DNA from: Cyanobacteria bacterium TGS_CYA1
Lineage (GTDB): Bacteria; Cyanobacteriota; Vampirovibrionia; Obscuribacterales; Obscuribacteraceae
Direction: 5' to 3'
DNA length: 64,000 bases
NCBI GenBank assembly: GCA_026129135.1
Contig: JAHCIQ010000001.1
Coordinates: 682,001 to 746,000, forward strand
In this document: piece after piece, positions 8,504 through 17,889 of the stretch
Layout: each line of letters begins with the position of its first letter
How positions within the stretch are numbered: position 1 is the first letter of the stretch
Program-made: the position numbers and the translations under genes
The notes under the pieces: generated by a model
What the model saw: only the letters and a program-made list of their open reading frames with translations
Told to the model about the DNA's origin: nothing
Databases searched by the model: none

Positions 8504-10603
8504 TTATAGATTTCCGGCTATATCGGTAATTGTTTTTTCAAGGCTGGGCTTGAGTTTTTCAAAGCTAGCTGAGGGTTGTCTTATCACCTGACAAACAACT
8601 GTTCGTGTTCCGTTCCAGACATAAATCATGTACTGTTCGGGCAGTCCTTCGATCATTACCTTTACTGTTGTTGCTGTGACGGTCTTGTCTCCATCGTCGA
8701 ATTGAAACTTGGGTTCGATGATACTGATATTAGTTATTTTGGGGTTGTTATTGTAGAACTTCTTTGTCAGTGGAATCGCTGCTAGGTCTATCATCACATC
8801 GGTGGGATGTGAGATTACTTCTTGAACAATCACATGGAAGGGTTTGTTTTTGAATTGTCCTTTGAAAGGAATGTTCGTGTCGATTGAAACGCCACCATGA
8901 CACTCGACTTCGGTGAGTTCGTCTTCTCTTGCTACGTTCATGACCCCAAAGGTTTTAGTCGTTGCATTGTTAACGAACTTAACGACCATGTCATTACCAG
9001 CAGTGGCAGTTTGTAATCCATCACTTGAGTGTTGATGGCTTTCGTTCTTCTCATCGATTTTTTCTTGCTTGGTACTGGATTCAGTTCCCTGTAATGCTTC
9101 TGGATGTGCCACCAGATATCCACCGACCGCACCAAGAATCAAAACAGCTACCACTGCCAAGAGCATGACTGGTGAAGGGCTTTTCTTTTGAATTACAGTT
9201 GTTTTCTTAACTGACTTTTCGGACTTCTCTTGTTTTTCGTCTATCGGCACGTATGGAGTGTGTCCGCCTGATAGCACCACCTCCGGTGGCAAGGGAACTG
9301 GTCTGAATGGATTTTCTTGAACCTCAATTGGTTCGATTGTTCTATTTTCTTTGATGTGGGGCGGGTCTGTAATGTACTCGTCGTTAGGAACTTGAAGTGA
9401 CGGCTGCAACTTGTTTGCCGATTGTCTTGGATTACTCGAATCGGCCGGGTTGTAAGCGTTCATGCGAGAGTTTGAAGTGCTTGGATTTACAGCATTCAGT
9501 TTCGAATTGGAAGAACCAGGTTGCTGAATGTAAGGTGAATTGGGTGCTGGAGTTGCAGGCGTATTGTTATTTTGATCGAGCGCTTTCATCACATCGTTTG
9601 GATCGAGCATGACAGAAACACCAGTTGCCACCAGTTTGAGATTTGCCACTGAAAGTAATTCGTTTCTAAAAGTGATCATGTTGGGCTGGCGATCTATAGG
9701 CGCTTTGCTCAGCGCTGTCATTACCATCTCTTCAAGGCGCGGAGGAATGTTCAAGTCAGGCCGCACTTCGCTCAAGCGGCGAGGCATGTCGCTAATGTGT
9801 TTCATGATAGTCTCGATTGGTTTGCCACCAACAAGTGGTGGCACGCCCACGAGCGCTTCGTAGATTACACAGGCGAGAGAATAAATGTCGGTTCTAGGAT
9901 CAATCATGTCGCCAGAGCATTGCTCGGGGCTCATATAGAGCGGGCTTCCAAATACTTCGCCTACGTTGGTGAGTTTTTTTCCGTCAGGATTCAAAAGTTT
10001 AGCGATACCAAAATCGAAAATAGTTAGCGACTCCGCACCTTCAAGTTCTGGACGGACAAGCAGGTTAGAGGGCTTGATATCGCGGTGGACTACGCCACGC
10101 TCATGCGAGTGAGCAAGCGCATCGCAAGCCTGCGAGAAGAGCAGAACAGCCCGCTCCCAGTGCATTGTTTTTTCTTGTTTTATGAGTTGATTGAGAACTT
10201 TTCCTTCCAGATAGTCCATGATCAAAAATGGCGTCTGGTCGGGCAAGAATCCGTAGTCGAAAACGGTGACGATATTTGGATGGCGCAGCGAGCTTACAGC
10301 TTTAGTTTCTTGCTTGAAGCGCTCGATTAGCTGAGACATGGTGGCATATTCTGGTCTAATCATTTTGATTGCGACGAAGCGATCCATCAAAAGATGCTTT
10401 GCTTTGTAGACGACACTCATGCCACCTTCGCCGATGGGTGAGATGATCTCGTATTTTTGTTCGATGATTCTGCCAACGAATGGATCGTTTGAATAATCGG
10501 CTAGCTTGGTTCCGTCTTTGGGGCACAAAGTCACCCCAGCGCCAGCGACCAGTCCGCACTTGGGACAGGTCATTCGAGTTTCGGATCCGGCAGACTGCGT
10601 CAT
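8504..10603 (-). CDS. Membrane Ser/Thr protein kinase with N-terminal zinc ribbon
   Basis: 699 residues. A short zinc ribbon (C13-x2-C16...C27) precedes a complete Hanks-type kinase domain at ~50-315: glycine loop GEGGMSVVYK, ATP lysine K80, HRDIKPSN (173-180), DFG 197-199 and SPE 225-227. An Asn/Ser/Pro-rich linker of ~150 residues is followed by one membrane span (~479-498) and a ~200-residue C-terminal domain that would face the periplasm and may sense a signal. This is the PknB-like topology with cytoplasmic kinase and outside sensor, but the sensor is not PASTA. One of three such kinases in the window. Confidence 0.92.
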   Translation of the reverse strand: MTQSAGSETRMTCPKCGLVAGAGVTLCPKDGTKLADYSNDPFVGRIIEQKYEIISPIGEGGMSVVYKAKHLLMDRFVAIKMIRPEYATMSQLIERFKQETKAVSSLRHPNIVTVFDYGFLPDQTPFLIMDYLEGKVLNQLIKQEKTMHWERAVLLFSQACDALAHSHERGVVHRDIKPSNLLVRPELEGAESLTIFDFGIAKLLNPDGKKLTNVGEVFGSPLYMSPEQCSGDMIDPRTDIYSLACVIYEALVGVPPLVGGKPIETIMKHISDMPRRLSEVRPDLNIPPRLEEMVMTALSKAPIDRQPNMITFRNELLSVANLKLVATGVSVMLDPNDVMKALDQNNNTPATPAPNSPYIQQPGSSNSKLNAVNPSTSNSRMNAYNPADSSNPRQSANKLQPSLQVPNDEYITDPPHIKENRTIEPIEVQENPFRPVPLPPEVVLSGGHTPYVPIDEKQEKSEKSVKKTTVIQKKSPSPVMLLAVVAVLILGAVGGYLVAHPEALQGTESSTKQEKIDEKNESHQHSSDGLQTATAGNDMVVKFVNNATTKTFGVMNVAREDELTEVECHGGVSIDTNIPFKGQFKNKPFHVIVQEVISHPTDVMIDLAAIPLTKKFYNNNPKITNISIIEPKFQFDDGDKTVTATTVKVMIEGLPEQYMIYVWNGTRTVVCQVIRQPSASFEKLKPSLEKTITDIAGNL

Positions 10604-10659
10604 AGATTAAATAATATACCAGTAATTGATCTCACTATTAGACCATTCCCAGGAACTTA

Positions 10660-11808
10660 TTACATTGAGTAGCTGGAATTGGCGACAGATGAGTTTTTGC
10701 TAAGATAAGCGGCTAATTCGCCACAAAGCTTTCTGCCGCCTTGGGCATTCATGTGTGCGGTGTCCAGAAACAGGTGTTCCGCTACCATATCGCCTTTGTT
10801 CAAATCGAGGAATGATGCGCCTTTTCTTTGCGCAAGCCCACTGACACTTTGGTAGTAGGCATCGTAAAGTCCTTGTGGCATGAGCGATTTGTTTTCTTTG
10901 GAAAGCGGCATGTTTACCAAAATCACTTTGATATCGCGCTCTTTGGCGCGCTCTAGAAGTTTTGCAAGAAACACTGTTTGTTTGTCGAACTGTTGTTTGT
11001 TGAAATGTTCGTAGCGCTTTTGATATTCCTTGCGGCTCTGGTCCCACATCTCCTTGCGTGTGCCAAGACCTGTAGCAAATAATGGTTGAGTCTCTTTGGC
11101 TTGCTGAGCTGTTTTGGCAGCTTTGGGATCTTTCAGTAACGGAATCTTGTTCATTGTCTTTTCGCAGAACTGCGAGACTTTGAGCTGATATCTGTATCGT
11201 TTGCCATAGAGAAAAACAAGATTGTTCAACGCGAAATCGAGCTTCTCGGCTGGGGTTGAAAGATATAAGTCCAGATTGCCTTTGAAATCAGACAGGTCGG
11301 AAAGCCTGCTGAACACTGGTGTTCGTGTCTCGCCTGTGAGTAAATCGTCCATCATGTCGCGGGCTGAGATGCCGAGCACTACTACTTCGGGTTTCTTTCT
11401 AGACTGAAATATTTTGTCCACAATCAAATACATGTCGCTTACCATGGCGCCTGGCAAAGCAAAGGCATAAGCATCTTCTTTGATGCCCGAAGCTCGAAGA
11501 GCCTGATTGAAAGTGACTGCGTCGTGGTGGTGGTAGAAATCTTTGATATTGGGGACAACATCGCGGTCAGCCCACCAGAGTGGAGTCGCAACCAGGGATG
11601 AGCCAAGTAAAACGATGTCTGGCGCCTTCTTTAGGGCTTCGTACTGATTTACAGCAGAATCGGCAGCCTGGAAGACGGCTGTGTCTTCTTTGACTGAAAA
11701 GATGAGGCTTTTGCTCGAAATGACCGCAGCAAAATTGGCGACAACAAAGAGCGCCAACGCCAGGAAAAAATATCCAGATTTGCTTTTATGGGGTGCCATT
11801 TTGGGCAA
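10660..11808 (-). CDS. Membrane-anchored SGNH/AlgJ-DltD-like protein
   Basis: 382 residues. An uncleaved N-terminal span (YFFLALALFVVANFAAVISS) anchors it to the membrane. The outer part shows SGNH-hydrolase features: DIVLLGSSLV near residue 65 (block I GDS-like, here GSS), VVLGISARD, VILVNMPLS and a late D-T-A-H in LFLDTAHMNAQGG, which fits the block V D-x2-H pair. Relatives in the AlgJ/AlgX/DltD group move or remove acyl groups on exported polymers. The substrate is unknown. It is 56 bases upstream of the kinase gene in the same direction. Confidence 0.62.
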   Translation of the reverse strand: MPKMAPHKSKSGYFFLALALFVVANFAAVISSKSLIFSVKEDTAVFQAADSAVNQYEALKKAPDIVLLGSSLVATPLWWADRDVVPNIKDFYHHHDAVTFNQALRASGIKEDAYAFALPGAMVSDMYLIVDKIFQSRKKPEVVVLGISARDMMDDLLTGETRTPVFSRLSDLSDFKGNLDLYLSTPAEKLDFALNNLVFLYGKRYRYQLKVSQFCEKTMNKIPLLKDPKAAKTAQQAKETQPLFATGLGTRKEMWDQSRKEYQKRYEHFNKQQFDKQTVFLAKLLERAKERDIKVILVNMPLSKENKSLMPQGLYDAYYQSVSGLAQRKGASFLDLNKGDMVAEHLFLDTAHMNAQGGRKLCGELAAYLSKNSSVANSSYSM

Positions 11809-11829
11809 TTTTAATCGCCTGAGGAGTAA

Positions 11830-11859
11830 TTGTCATTAGCAAAAGGAAAGCTATATATT
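11830..11859 (+). promoter_or_regulatory. Sigma70-type promoter for the SIMPL-domain gene
   Basis: TTGTCA at 11830-11835, 18-base spacer, TATATT at 11854-11859. The gene's AGGAGG follows at about 11880, before the ATG at 11893. Confidence 0.55.
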
Positions 11860-11892
11860 GCTAATATTTGAAAATTTCCAGGAGGAACTCCG

Positions 11893-12564
11893 ATGCGCAA
11901 GGCGCTGCTCATGACTTTAACCACGTTTGTTATGGCAAACAATTGCAGTGCGGTTTTTGCCGATGAGCAAGTACTCCCACTTTTGACCAATGTTAGAGCG
12001 GTATCTGTCAGTGCAAGCGAAGATGAATTTGCCGCTCCCGATCGGGCTACTGTTTTGGTAATGATTGAAAGTGATGGCACCACTTTCAAGAAGAGCCTCG
12101 AGAATAATTTAGCGAAGTTGAAAAAGTTGCAAGATCTAGCTGCGACGCTCAATTTTACTCAATCGCACGAGTATACAAATTTATCGCAAGAAAGTTCTAG
12201 TTTTATCAAAATGAACCGGACAAAGTCATATCGAATGTTCAGATTTGTCCATTTTTATACTCAATCACTCAAATCGGTGCCTGAACTGGCCTGGAAAATT
12301 GTAGATTTGGACGATTTTTATTTGCGTGAGGTTCATTTTGAAAATAGTCATATCGAATTGCAAAAAAATGCCGCGTTCAACAAAGCCTTTGAAAAAGCGA
12401 AATTGAGAGCTTCATATGCAGCAAATCAATCTGGGCAAAAATTAGGCAAGATTATCAGAATTGCCGAAAACTACACCGAAGCTTCGCCTAAATCAACACC
12501 GATCAACTGCGATTCAATCAAAGTGACTGCAAAGGTAGATCTCAGTTTTGAAATCCTCGACTGA
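11893..12564 (+). CDS. Exported SIMPL-domain (DUF541) protein
   Basis: 223 residues from an ATG with AGGAGG eight bases upstream. A signal peptide (KALLMTLTTFVMANNCSAVFA) is followed by the SIMPL domain: VRAVSVSASEDEFAAPDRATV and the repeating helix-strand layout with AFEKAKLRASYAANQSGQKLG near the end, typical of this family. Such proteins are periplasmic or outer-membrane associated; some are linked to oxidative stress, but the activity is not established. It is convergent with rodA, with only 30 bases between. Confidence 0.8.
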   Translation: MRKALLMTLTTFVMANNCSAVFADEQVLPLLTNVRAVSVSASEDEFAAPDRATVLVMIESDGTTFKKSLENNLAKLKKLQDLAATLNFTQSHEYTNLSQESSSFIKMNRTKSYRMFRFVHFYTQSLKSVPELAWKIVDLDDFYLREVHFENSHIELQKNAAFNKAFEKAKLRASYAANQSGQKLGKIIRIAENYTEASPKSTPINCDSIKVTAKVDLSFEILD

Positions 12565-12594
12565 TTTTAAGTGGCCTTCCCCAGGGCGTTTTCT

Positions 12595-13896
12595 TTAGCG
12601 ACCCCATGGGTCTTTCTTCTCTGGCGGGTTATAGAAATAAATCGACTGCAATAATCCCACGCAAACCATGTCGATGATGAGCGCCGTTCCTCCATAACTC
12701 AGGAATGGAAGAGGCACACCAGTAACCGGCATGATTCCCATGGTCATGCCCATATTGATAAACGCGTGGAAAATAAACATGCACATGATGCCAATTGCCA
12801 TCGAGCTTCCAACAGGATCACCGCGCGATCGAAAAGCAATAGCTAGTGCGCGCAGGCAAATTACAGCGTATGCAATTACTACGAAAATACAAATCTTGAA
12901 TCCGAGCTCTTCGCCTACCACTGCAAAAATAAAGTCGGTGTGGCGCTCAGGGATAAAGGCTCCCTGACTCTGGTTTCCTTTGCCGATGCCGGTGCCTGTG
13001 ACGCCACCGCTGCCGATGGCAATCAAGCTTTGTAAGATGTGATATCCAGACCCGCGCGGATCAGAATATGGGTCGACGAAACTGGTCAAACGCTTTTGTT
13101 GATACTCCTTGAGATGTCCCCACAAATGCGGACGTGCCCATCCCACCCCGTAGTTGGCACCAAGAATGGCAAGAATCAAAACTATGCGCAGAATCCAGTT
13201 CATGTCATTGCGACGCCAGAAAATGAGCAGAAAGACGCCAAGCGCAGCCATGAAATAAAAGACGTATTGCATCGAATACGCGCTAAGCACGAGGCTTACG
13301 ACTGGACTTACTAGCACTATGATGTCAGCAATGGTGGCGCCCATCCAGAAGGACGTGCCTAAAAACATGGCGCCGAAAGTGAGCGAAGTTCCTAAGTCTG
13401 GTTGCTTGAAAACAAGGAAGGCAGGCGGTCCTATTACTATCAGTGTTTTAAAGATATCGAAGAACGAGCGAATTGGAAAATGTTTGAACCAGGCAGCAAT
13501 GGTGAAGATCACCACTACTTTTGAGACTTCTGAGGGTTGCAGTGTGAGTGGACCAAGTGCCAGCCAGCGTTGTGCACCCTGGGCGGAGTGACCTTTGACC
13601 ATTACAAGAATCAACATTGCTAGATTGACCAGATAAATTACTGGTATCACCCATGGCTTCACCCAAAATTTGTAAGGGATGCGCGCCATGATGATCATGA
13701 GCGCGCCACCAGCCCACAAGAACTCGGTTTGTTTCACGAAATAGGTGTACGTGTGCTCTGATTTGAGCACTGACAGACTGGTATAGACGAGAAAGCCAAT
13801 AGCAAGCAAAAGCCAGAGATCAACTCCGGCTATGCTGCGGGCGAGAAGCCCGGCTATATCGTCTATGTTTTTTCTATTTCTGACTGATGAGGTCAA
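12595..13896 (-). CDS. rodA: Rod-shape protein RodA (SEDS peptidoglycan polymerase)
   Basis: 433 residues starting with TTG at 13896, which has AAAGAG upstream and no nearer ATG. About ten membrane spans. SEDS hallmarks: QPDLGTSL, the RLTSFVDPYSDPRGSGYHILQ-type loop, IAIGSGGVTGTGIGKGNQSQG, PERHTDFIFAVVGEELG and the final GVPLPFLSYGGTALI. RodA polymerises lipid II into glycan strands during elongation, with a class B PBP that is not in this window. It is the last gene of the minC-minD-minE-rodA operon, 10 bases after minE. The DFIFAVVGEELG motif is shared with FtsW; operon context and the GVPLPFLSYGG ending favour RodA. Confidence 0.9.
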   Translation of the reverse strand: MTSSVRNRKNIDDIAGLLARSIAGVDLWLLLAIGFLVYTSLSVLKSEHTYTYFVKQTEFLWAGGALMIIMARIPYKFWVKPWVIPVIYLVNLAMLILVMVKGHSAQGAQRWLALGPLTLQPSEVSKVVVIFTIAAWFKHFPIRSFFDIFKTLIVIGPPAFLVFKQPDLGTSLTFGAMFLGTSFWMGATIADIIVLVSPVVSLVLSAYSMQYVFYFMAALGVFLLIFWRRNDMNWILRIVLILAILGANYGVGWARPHLWGHLKEYQQKRLTSFVDPYSDPRGSGYHILQSLIAIGSGGVTGTGIGKGNQSQGAFIPERHTDFIFAVVGEELGFKICIFVVIAYAVICLRALAIAFRSRGDPVGSSMAIGIMCMFIFHAFINMGMTMGIMPVTGVPLPFLSYGGTALIIDMVCVGLLQSIYFYNPPEKKDPWGR

Positions 13897-13906
13897 CTTG
13901 TTCTCT

Positions 13907-14182
13907 TTAGCACTTGGACCGCAGTAGCGGGAAATTAGCTATTAGAGAGGCTCTTCGGTCTGGTTCTTGTTCCAGGTCGAATTTTGTTGTGGTCTTGTCC
14001 AGTTCAAAGTATCTGTTCACGACACACATCAATTCCTCCTCCAGACATTCTAACCTACCAGCTGGCAATTCGAGACGATCGTGCGTGAGCATCGAGCGCA
14101 TGCGATCTTTAGCGGTGGTGCGAACGGTGGAGCTGCGAAACTGGTTCAACCAGCCCAATACTTGGCTTTTAACGTCTTGCAT
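13907..14182 (-). CDS. minE: Cell division topological specificity factor MinE
   Basis: 91 residues, the normal MinE length, ATG at 14182 with a GGGGG tract before it. The N-terminal part has the basic amphipathic helix and contact strand region with AKDRMRSMLTHDR (the conserved A-x-R-L-x-x-h-x-x-x-R pattern); the rest is the dimerisation domain. MinE stimulates MinD ATPase and confines MinCD inhibition to the poles. It lies between minD (15 bases upstream) and rodA (10 bases downstream). Confidence 0.93.
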   Translation of the reverse strand: MQDVKSQVLGWLNQFRSSTVRTTAKDRMRSMLTHDRLELPAGRLECLEEELMCVVNRYFELDKTTTKFDLEQEPDRRASLIANFPLLRSKC

Positions 14183-14197
14183 TTTTTATACCCCCCG

Positions 14198-15010
14198 TTA
14201 AGCCTTCACTGGCGTGAAGAAATTGACTAAACGGTTGATCCAAGATGCGTTTTTGACTTCCAAATCCATGAGTGGAACGTCTTCGCCACGCAGTCTTCTT
14301 GCAATATTGCGGAAAGCTAGACCAGATCTTGTGTTATCGGTGCCGGACACCGGTTCGCCTTTATTAGTGGAAATAATGATGTCCTCATCCTCGGGCACTA
14401 CTCCAAGTAATTTTACGGACAATATTTCCAAAACATCGTCGATACTCATCATGTCATTGGCTTGCACCATGGCAGGACGATAACGATTGAGCACCAGGCG
14501 GTATTGCTCTATCTGGTCTTTGCGCGCTTCCAGCAATCCGATGATACGGTCGGCGTCTCTAACCGCGGACATTTCCGGGGTGGTGACAATCACGGCCTCA
14601 TCGGCTCCGGCTATTGCGTTTTGAAATCCGGTTTCAATGCCTGCTGGGCTGTCGACGATGACGAAGTCGAATATCTTCTTCATCTCTTCGCACAACTCGC
14701 GCATCTGGTCGGATGTTACTGCGTTCTTGTCGCGGGTTTGAGCCGCGGGAAGCAAACACAGATTGGGGTGGCGTTTGTCTTTGACTAGCGCCTGGCGGAG
14801 TTTGCAACGGTCTTCGATAACGTCGACCAGGTTGTAGACTACGCGATTTTCCAAGCCCATCAAAATATCGAGGTTGCGAAGCCCGATATCCATGTCTACC
14901 AGACCGACACTAGCGCCGGTGGCAGCAAGGGCTACTCCAAGGTTGGCTGACGCTGTGGTTTTGCCCACACCGCCTTTACCCGAGGTTACTACTATTACTC
15001 TGCCGGTCAT
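14198..15010 (-). CDS. minD: Septum site-determining ATPase MinD
   Basis: 270 residues. The deviant Walker A motif VTSGKGGVGKTT is at ~8-19 and is followed by VGLVDMDIGLRNLD and VIVDSPAGIE (Walker B), all standard for MinD. The C-terminal membrane helix is short and basic (SWINRLVNFFTPVKA). MinD binds membrane as an ATP dimer, recruits MinC and is released by MinE. Second gene of the min-rodA operon, 36 bases after minC. ATG at 15010 with AAAGGTAA upstream. Confidence 0.97.
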   Translation of the reverse strand: MTGRVIVVTSGKGGVGKTTASANLGVALAATGASVGLVDMDIGLRNLDILMGLENRVVYNLVDVIEDRCKLRQALVKDKRHPNLCLLPAAQTRDKNAVTSDQMRELCEEMKKIFDFVIVDSPAGIETGFQNAIAGADEAVIVTTPEMSAVRDADRIIGLLEARKDQIEQYRLVLNRYRPAMVQANDMMSIDDVLEILSVKLLGVVPEDEDIIISTNKGEPVSGTDNTRSGLAFRNIARRLRGEDVPLMDLEVKNASWINRLVNFFTPVKA

Positions 15011-15046
15011 TATTTTTACCTTTTATCAGGGATCTAAAAGAGGGAC

Positions 15047-15991
15047 TTAATTGAACTTGTACTTATAGACTTTTACTTTACCGTCGACTAGTTTCGCCAT
15101 TTCCGGTGCTGCAGAAGACGTGTATTTAACGCCTTTGCGGTCGGGAGAGCGGGCGATAGCGTCTGCGATACGAATTTGAATGGGCTGCAAGTTGATAGCG
15201 CGAATTTCGGCATTGGTATTACCACTGATACCGGCGTGAGCGATACCACGAAGCGATCCCCACACTGTAATGTCGCCATCGGCCATTACTTCAGCACCGG
15301 GATTGATATCACCTATAACTACCAGGTGACCCTGGTGGCTTACGCACTGACCGGAGCGCAATGTTTGACGAATATAAAGAGTCTGTGGAATAGGAGCTTC
15401 GCGCTCTTCTTGAACTTCTTCAACCTTTGCATTGGCATCGGGCAATACTTCCGATTTGGTGCAGTTGTCGGTTTTGATAGCCATTTCTGGATCTACTGTC
15501 ACCACAATCTGGCTGCCGTCGCCCTGGGTGATAGAGATGCGACGATTGGCAATTGTTTTACGAATCGAACGCTCGCTTTTGATTATGGTGTCTGATACCA
15601 CATTCGATTCGACAGTGGTGATTGGCAGATCGACTGGAATGGCGTCGTGAATCATTGCCGGATCGATATTCACCTCGGGTAGTGTCATCGGATTTCCGGT
15701 GCCTATCGGGATGTTTTGAGCCTGGAGGCTGCCTTTGGTGAAGCTATCGGTTGTATATACTCCGCTTGGAGCTATGCCTACACCTTTGGCGATAGCCATC
15801 ACTTGTAGTACTTCATCTGGAGCTAGTGACAGCGCTCCTAGATTGATTGATACTTCTAAACCTTGCCAGAACTGGCTCGATACTTGAAGGGTCGAACTCA
15901 GGTGCTCAAGGGCTTCTCGTAAGCTCTGGCAACCGCTTACGTCTATGAGGACGCCTTGATCTGGCTGGCTGATGATGGCAATTTGTGACAT
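15047..15991 (-). CDS. minC: Septum site-determining protein MinC
   Basis: 314 residues from ATG 15991; an in-frame TTG at 15997 is less likely. The C-terminal ~110 residues are the MinC beta-helix domain (IRQTLRSGQCVSHQGHLVV, DINPGAEVMADGDITVWG, then LRGIAHAG and AEIRAINLQPIQIRI), which binds MinD. The N-terminal ~90 residues resemble the FtsZ-inhibiting domain. The ~110-residue linker is longer than in E. coli MinC (231 residues in all). First gene of the operon; it blocks FtsZ assembly away from mid-cell. Confidence 0.92.
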   Translation of the reverse strand: MSQIAIISQPDQGVLIDVSGCQSLREALEHLSSTLQVSSQFWQGLEVSINLGALSLAPDEVLQVMAIAKGVGIAPSGVYTTDSFTKGSLQAQNIPIGTGNPMTLPEVNIDPAMIHDAIPVDLPITTVESNVVSDTIIKSERSIRKTIANRRISITQGDGSQIVVTVDPEMAIKTDNCTKSEVLPDANAKVEEVQEEREAPIPQTLYIRQTLRSGQCVSHQGHLVVIGDINPGAEVMADGDITVWGSLRGIAHAGISGNTNAEIRAINLQPIQIRIADAIARSPDRKGVKYTSSAAPEMAKLVDGKVKVYKYKFN

Positions 15992-16212
15992 GCGCAATTC
16001 TGCTCACTGTAAAGGAATATGTGAAGGGCGAAGTTATGTAACATCGCTGCAAGAATCGTATTGTTTACGGGCTCATGCGTCAAGCCAAGCTGCATAGGGA
16101 GTGTATATGCGTTGGGGTCTCTTTCTATTCCTTTTTGGAAAAAATTAGATGACATATCGATAAGAAAGCGCGTAACTGTGCAAGTCAGCCAATCTTGCGA
16201 AGATAAGAGTAT

Positions 16213-17217
16213 TTAGAGAAAACTCGGAGATTCGCGAAACTCTTTCATGATGGCAAGCGCTGCAGAATGAGGATCTGTGGTGAGTGATACCACATGCGAG
16301 AAAGTATCCTGCACCGATGATGAGTTTTCTATCAAGTTCTCCAGATTACTTTGCGCAATTTCCGCAAGTATTTCCGCTAGTTCTGCTTTGATTCTAGCCT
16401 TGCGTCTCTCTTTGAGCATTCCAGATTCTTCCAGAAATTCTTTGTGCTTGACTGTAGATTCATATAGTTTGTCTACGCCTTCACCAGTTTCTGCAATGGC
16501 AAGGTGAACTGGCTGGTGCCAGACATATTCGCCCAATTCTTCATTTGGGTGGGCAGAGAGTTCCAGACTTGCAGTGATTTCTGCGGCAGATTTATTTGCT
16601 CCGGGCAAGTCGCCTTTGTTCACTACGAAAATGTCGCCAATTTCCATGATACCGGATTTGATGGCTTGAATATCGTCGCCCGATCCTGGCATCAAAACCA
16701 GCACTGTGGTATCAGCAGCTTGAGCGATTGCAAGTTCGGACTGTCCAACTCCAACTGTTTCGATAATTACAACGTCGAAGCCGTAGACTTCAAGCATTCG
16801 CACCGCGTCGTAGGTGGCAAGAGCAATTCCGCCTTGATGACCGCGGTTTGCCATCGATCTTATATATACATCTTTGTCGAGGGTATGACCTTGCATCCGT
16901 ATCCGGTCGCCCAGTATGGCACCGCCAGTGAATGGACTCGATGGGTCAACAGCAAGCACAGCTACCTTTTTGCCATTTTCGCGCATGCGCGTAATAAGGG
17001 CGTCCACCAGGGTCGATTTGCCTACCCCTGGAGAACCTGTAATGCCAATTATATGAGCCTTTCCGGTCTTTTGGAAAAGTCTTTTGATAAGATATGTGGC
17101 TTGGGTGCCGCGATTCTCGACGATGGTGATAGCCCGCGCCAGAGCGCGTTTGTCGCCTTTTTCGAGGCGATGGGCAAGCTCGTCGAGCTTTGTCAATTCT
17201 TGGGAGTCGACTGTCAT
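16213..17217 (-). CDS. meaB: MeaB/ArgK-type G-protein chaperone
   Basis: 334 residues, normal for the family. P-loop GITGSPGVGKSTLVD, then AVDPSSPFTGGAILGDRIRM, the VIIETVGVGQSE switch and NKGD base-recognition motif, all diagnostic of MeaB. MeaB uses GTP to protect and reload adenosylcobalamin-dependent mutases such as methylmalonyl-CoA mutase. No mutase is in the window, but a cobalamin adenosyltransferase is at 55681, which would make the cofactor. ATG at 17217. The next gene on this strand upstream is a small coiled-coil protein 56 bases away. Confidence 0.93.
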   Translation of the reverse strand: MTVDSQELTKLDELAHRLEKGDKRALARAITIVENRGTQATYLIKRLFQKTGKAHIIGITGSPGVGKSTLVDALITRMRENGKKVAVLAVDPSSPFTGGAILGDRIRMQGHTLDKDVYIRSMANRGHQGGIALATYDAVRMLEVYGFDVVIIETVGVGQSELAIAQAADTTVLVLMPGSGDDIQAIKSGIMEIGDIFVVNKGDLPGANKSAAEITASLELSAHPNEELGEYVWHQPVHLAIAETGEGVDKLYESTVKHKEFLEESGMLKERRKARIKAELAEILAEIAQSNLENLIENSSSVQDTFSHVVSLTTDPHSAALAIMKEFRESPSFL

Positions 17218-17273
17218 AAGACTATAGATTGAACCACAAGGCTCATCTATAAATATTGAATTTTGCTCAAAAT

Positions 17274-17753
17274 TTATTGCTTGCCTTTAGCGAAAGGATT
17301 GAGCCAGCCCTGGTCTTTCTTTTGACTGTCGGTTGGCCCTGCTTGTGCAGCTCTTGCGCCTTCTTTTTCTTTCTCGGTCAACATGACGGCGAGAAGATCG
17401 CGCTCGGCTTCGCGTTGTTTGAGGTCTTTTTGCAAATCTACTACTGCCAGCTTGATTTCTTCCAGGTCTTTGAGCTTGGCTTCAAGAGCGGTCGACACAC
17501 GAGACAAGTCCTGGTGCAGACGCTTGTTTTCTCTGATTTTGTCTGCCAGAAGCGAGGTCTGGTTTGATAATTCTGCCTTCAAATCGTCGCTATCGCGCGT
17601 TGCCATTTCCAGTTCGCGCAATTGAGTGGAGAGAACCAAATTCTTTTCCTGAGCCTCGACGAGCTTGTCTTGCAGCTCGACGATCTTATTGACCATTTGC
17701 TGAATACTTGTGGATCCACTATTTGAAGCTGATTGTGATGGATCGGAAGACAT
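17274..17753 (-). CDS. Small coiled-coil protein, unknown function
   Basis: 159 residues if started at ATG 17753; an upstream in-frame start at 17801 would add a non-conserved-looking tail. Residues ~15-125 are a continuous coiled coil (heptads in IQQMVNKIVELQDKLVEAQ and LKDLEEIKLAVVDLQKDLK). The tail is basic and Gly/Pro containing (WLNPFAKGKQ). No signal peptide or membrane span. It lies upstream of meaB on the same strand and could share its transcript. I do not recognise a family. Confidence 0.6.
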   Translation of the reverse strand: MSSDPSQSASNSGSTSIQQMVNKIVELQDKLVEAQEKNLVLSTQLRELEMATRDSDDLKAELSNQTSLLADKIRENKRLHQDLSRVSTALEAKLKDLEEIKLAVVDLQKDLKQREAERDLLAVMLTEKEKEGARAAQAGPTDSQKKDQGWLNPFAKGKQ

Positions 17754-17889
17754 GTTAATCTCGACGGATGCACTATAGCGACCGTTTAATATATTCCACA
17801 AAGTTATATATGTCTATCAGGCTACAGGTTAGTTGCTGCAATATGTTGATTCACCCAAAAACGCCACCAAGCGGCAAATTGAGGACACC

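Noticed and set aside
15943..16155. Minus-strand 70-residue reading frame upstream of minC
   Set aside because: It overlaps the minC start in another frame, has no ribosome-binding site and no recognisable content.
16000..16212. Gap between meaB and minC searched for an RNA gene
   Set aside because: No stem pair, tRNA arm or conserved motif was found.
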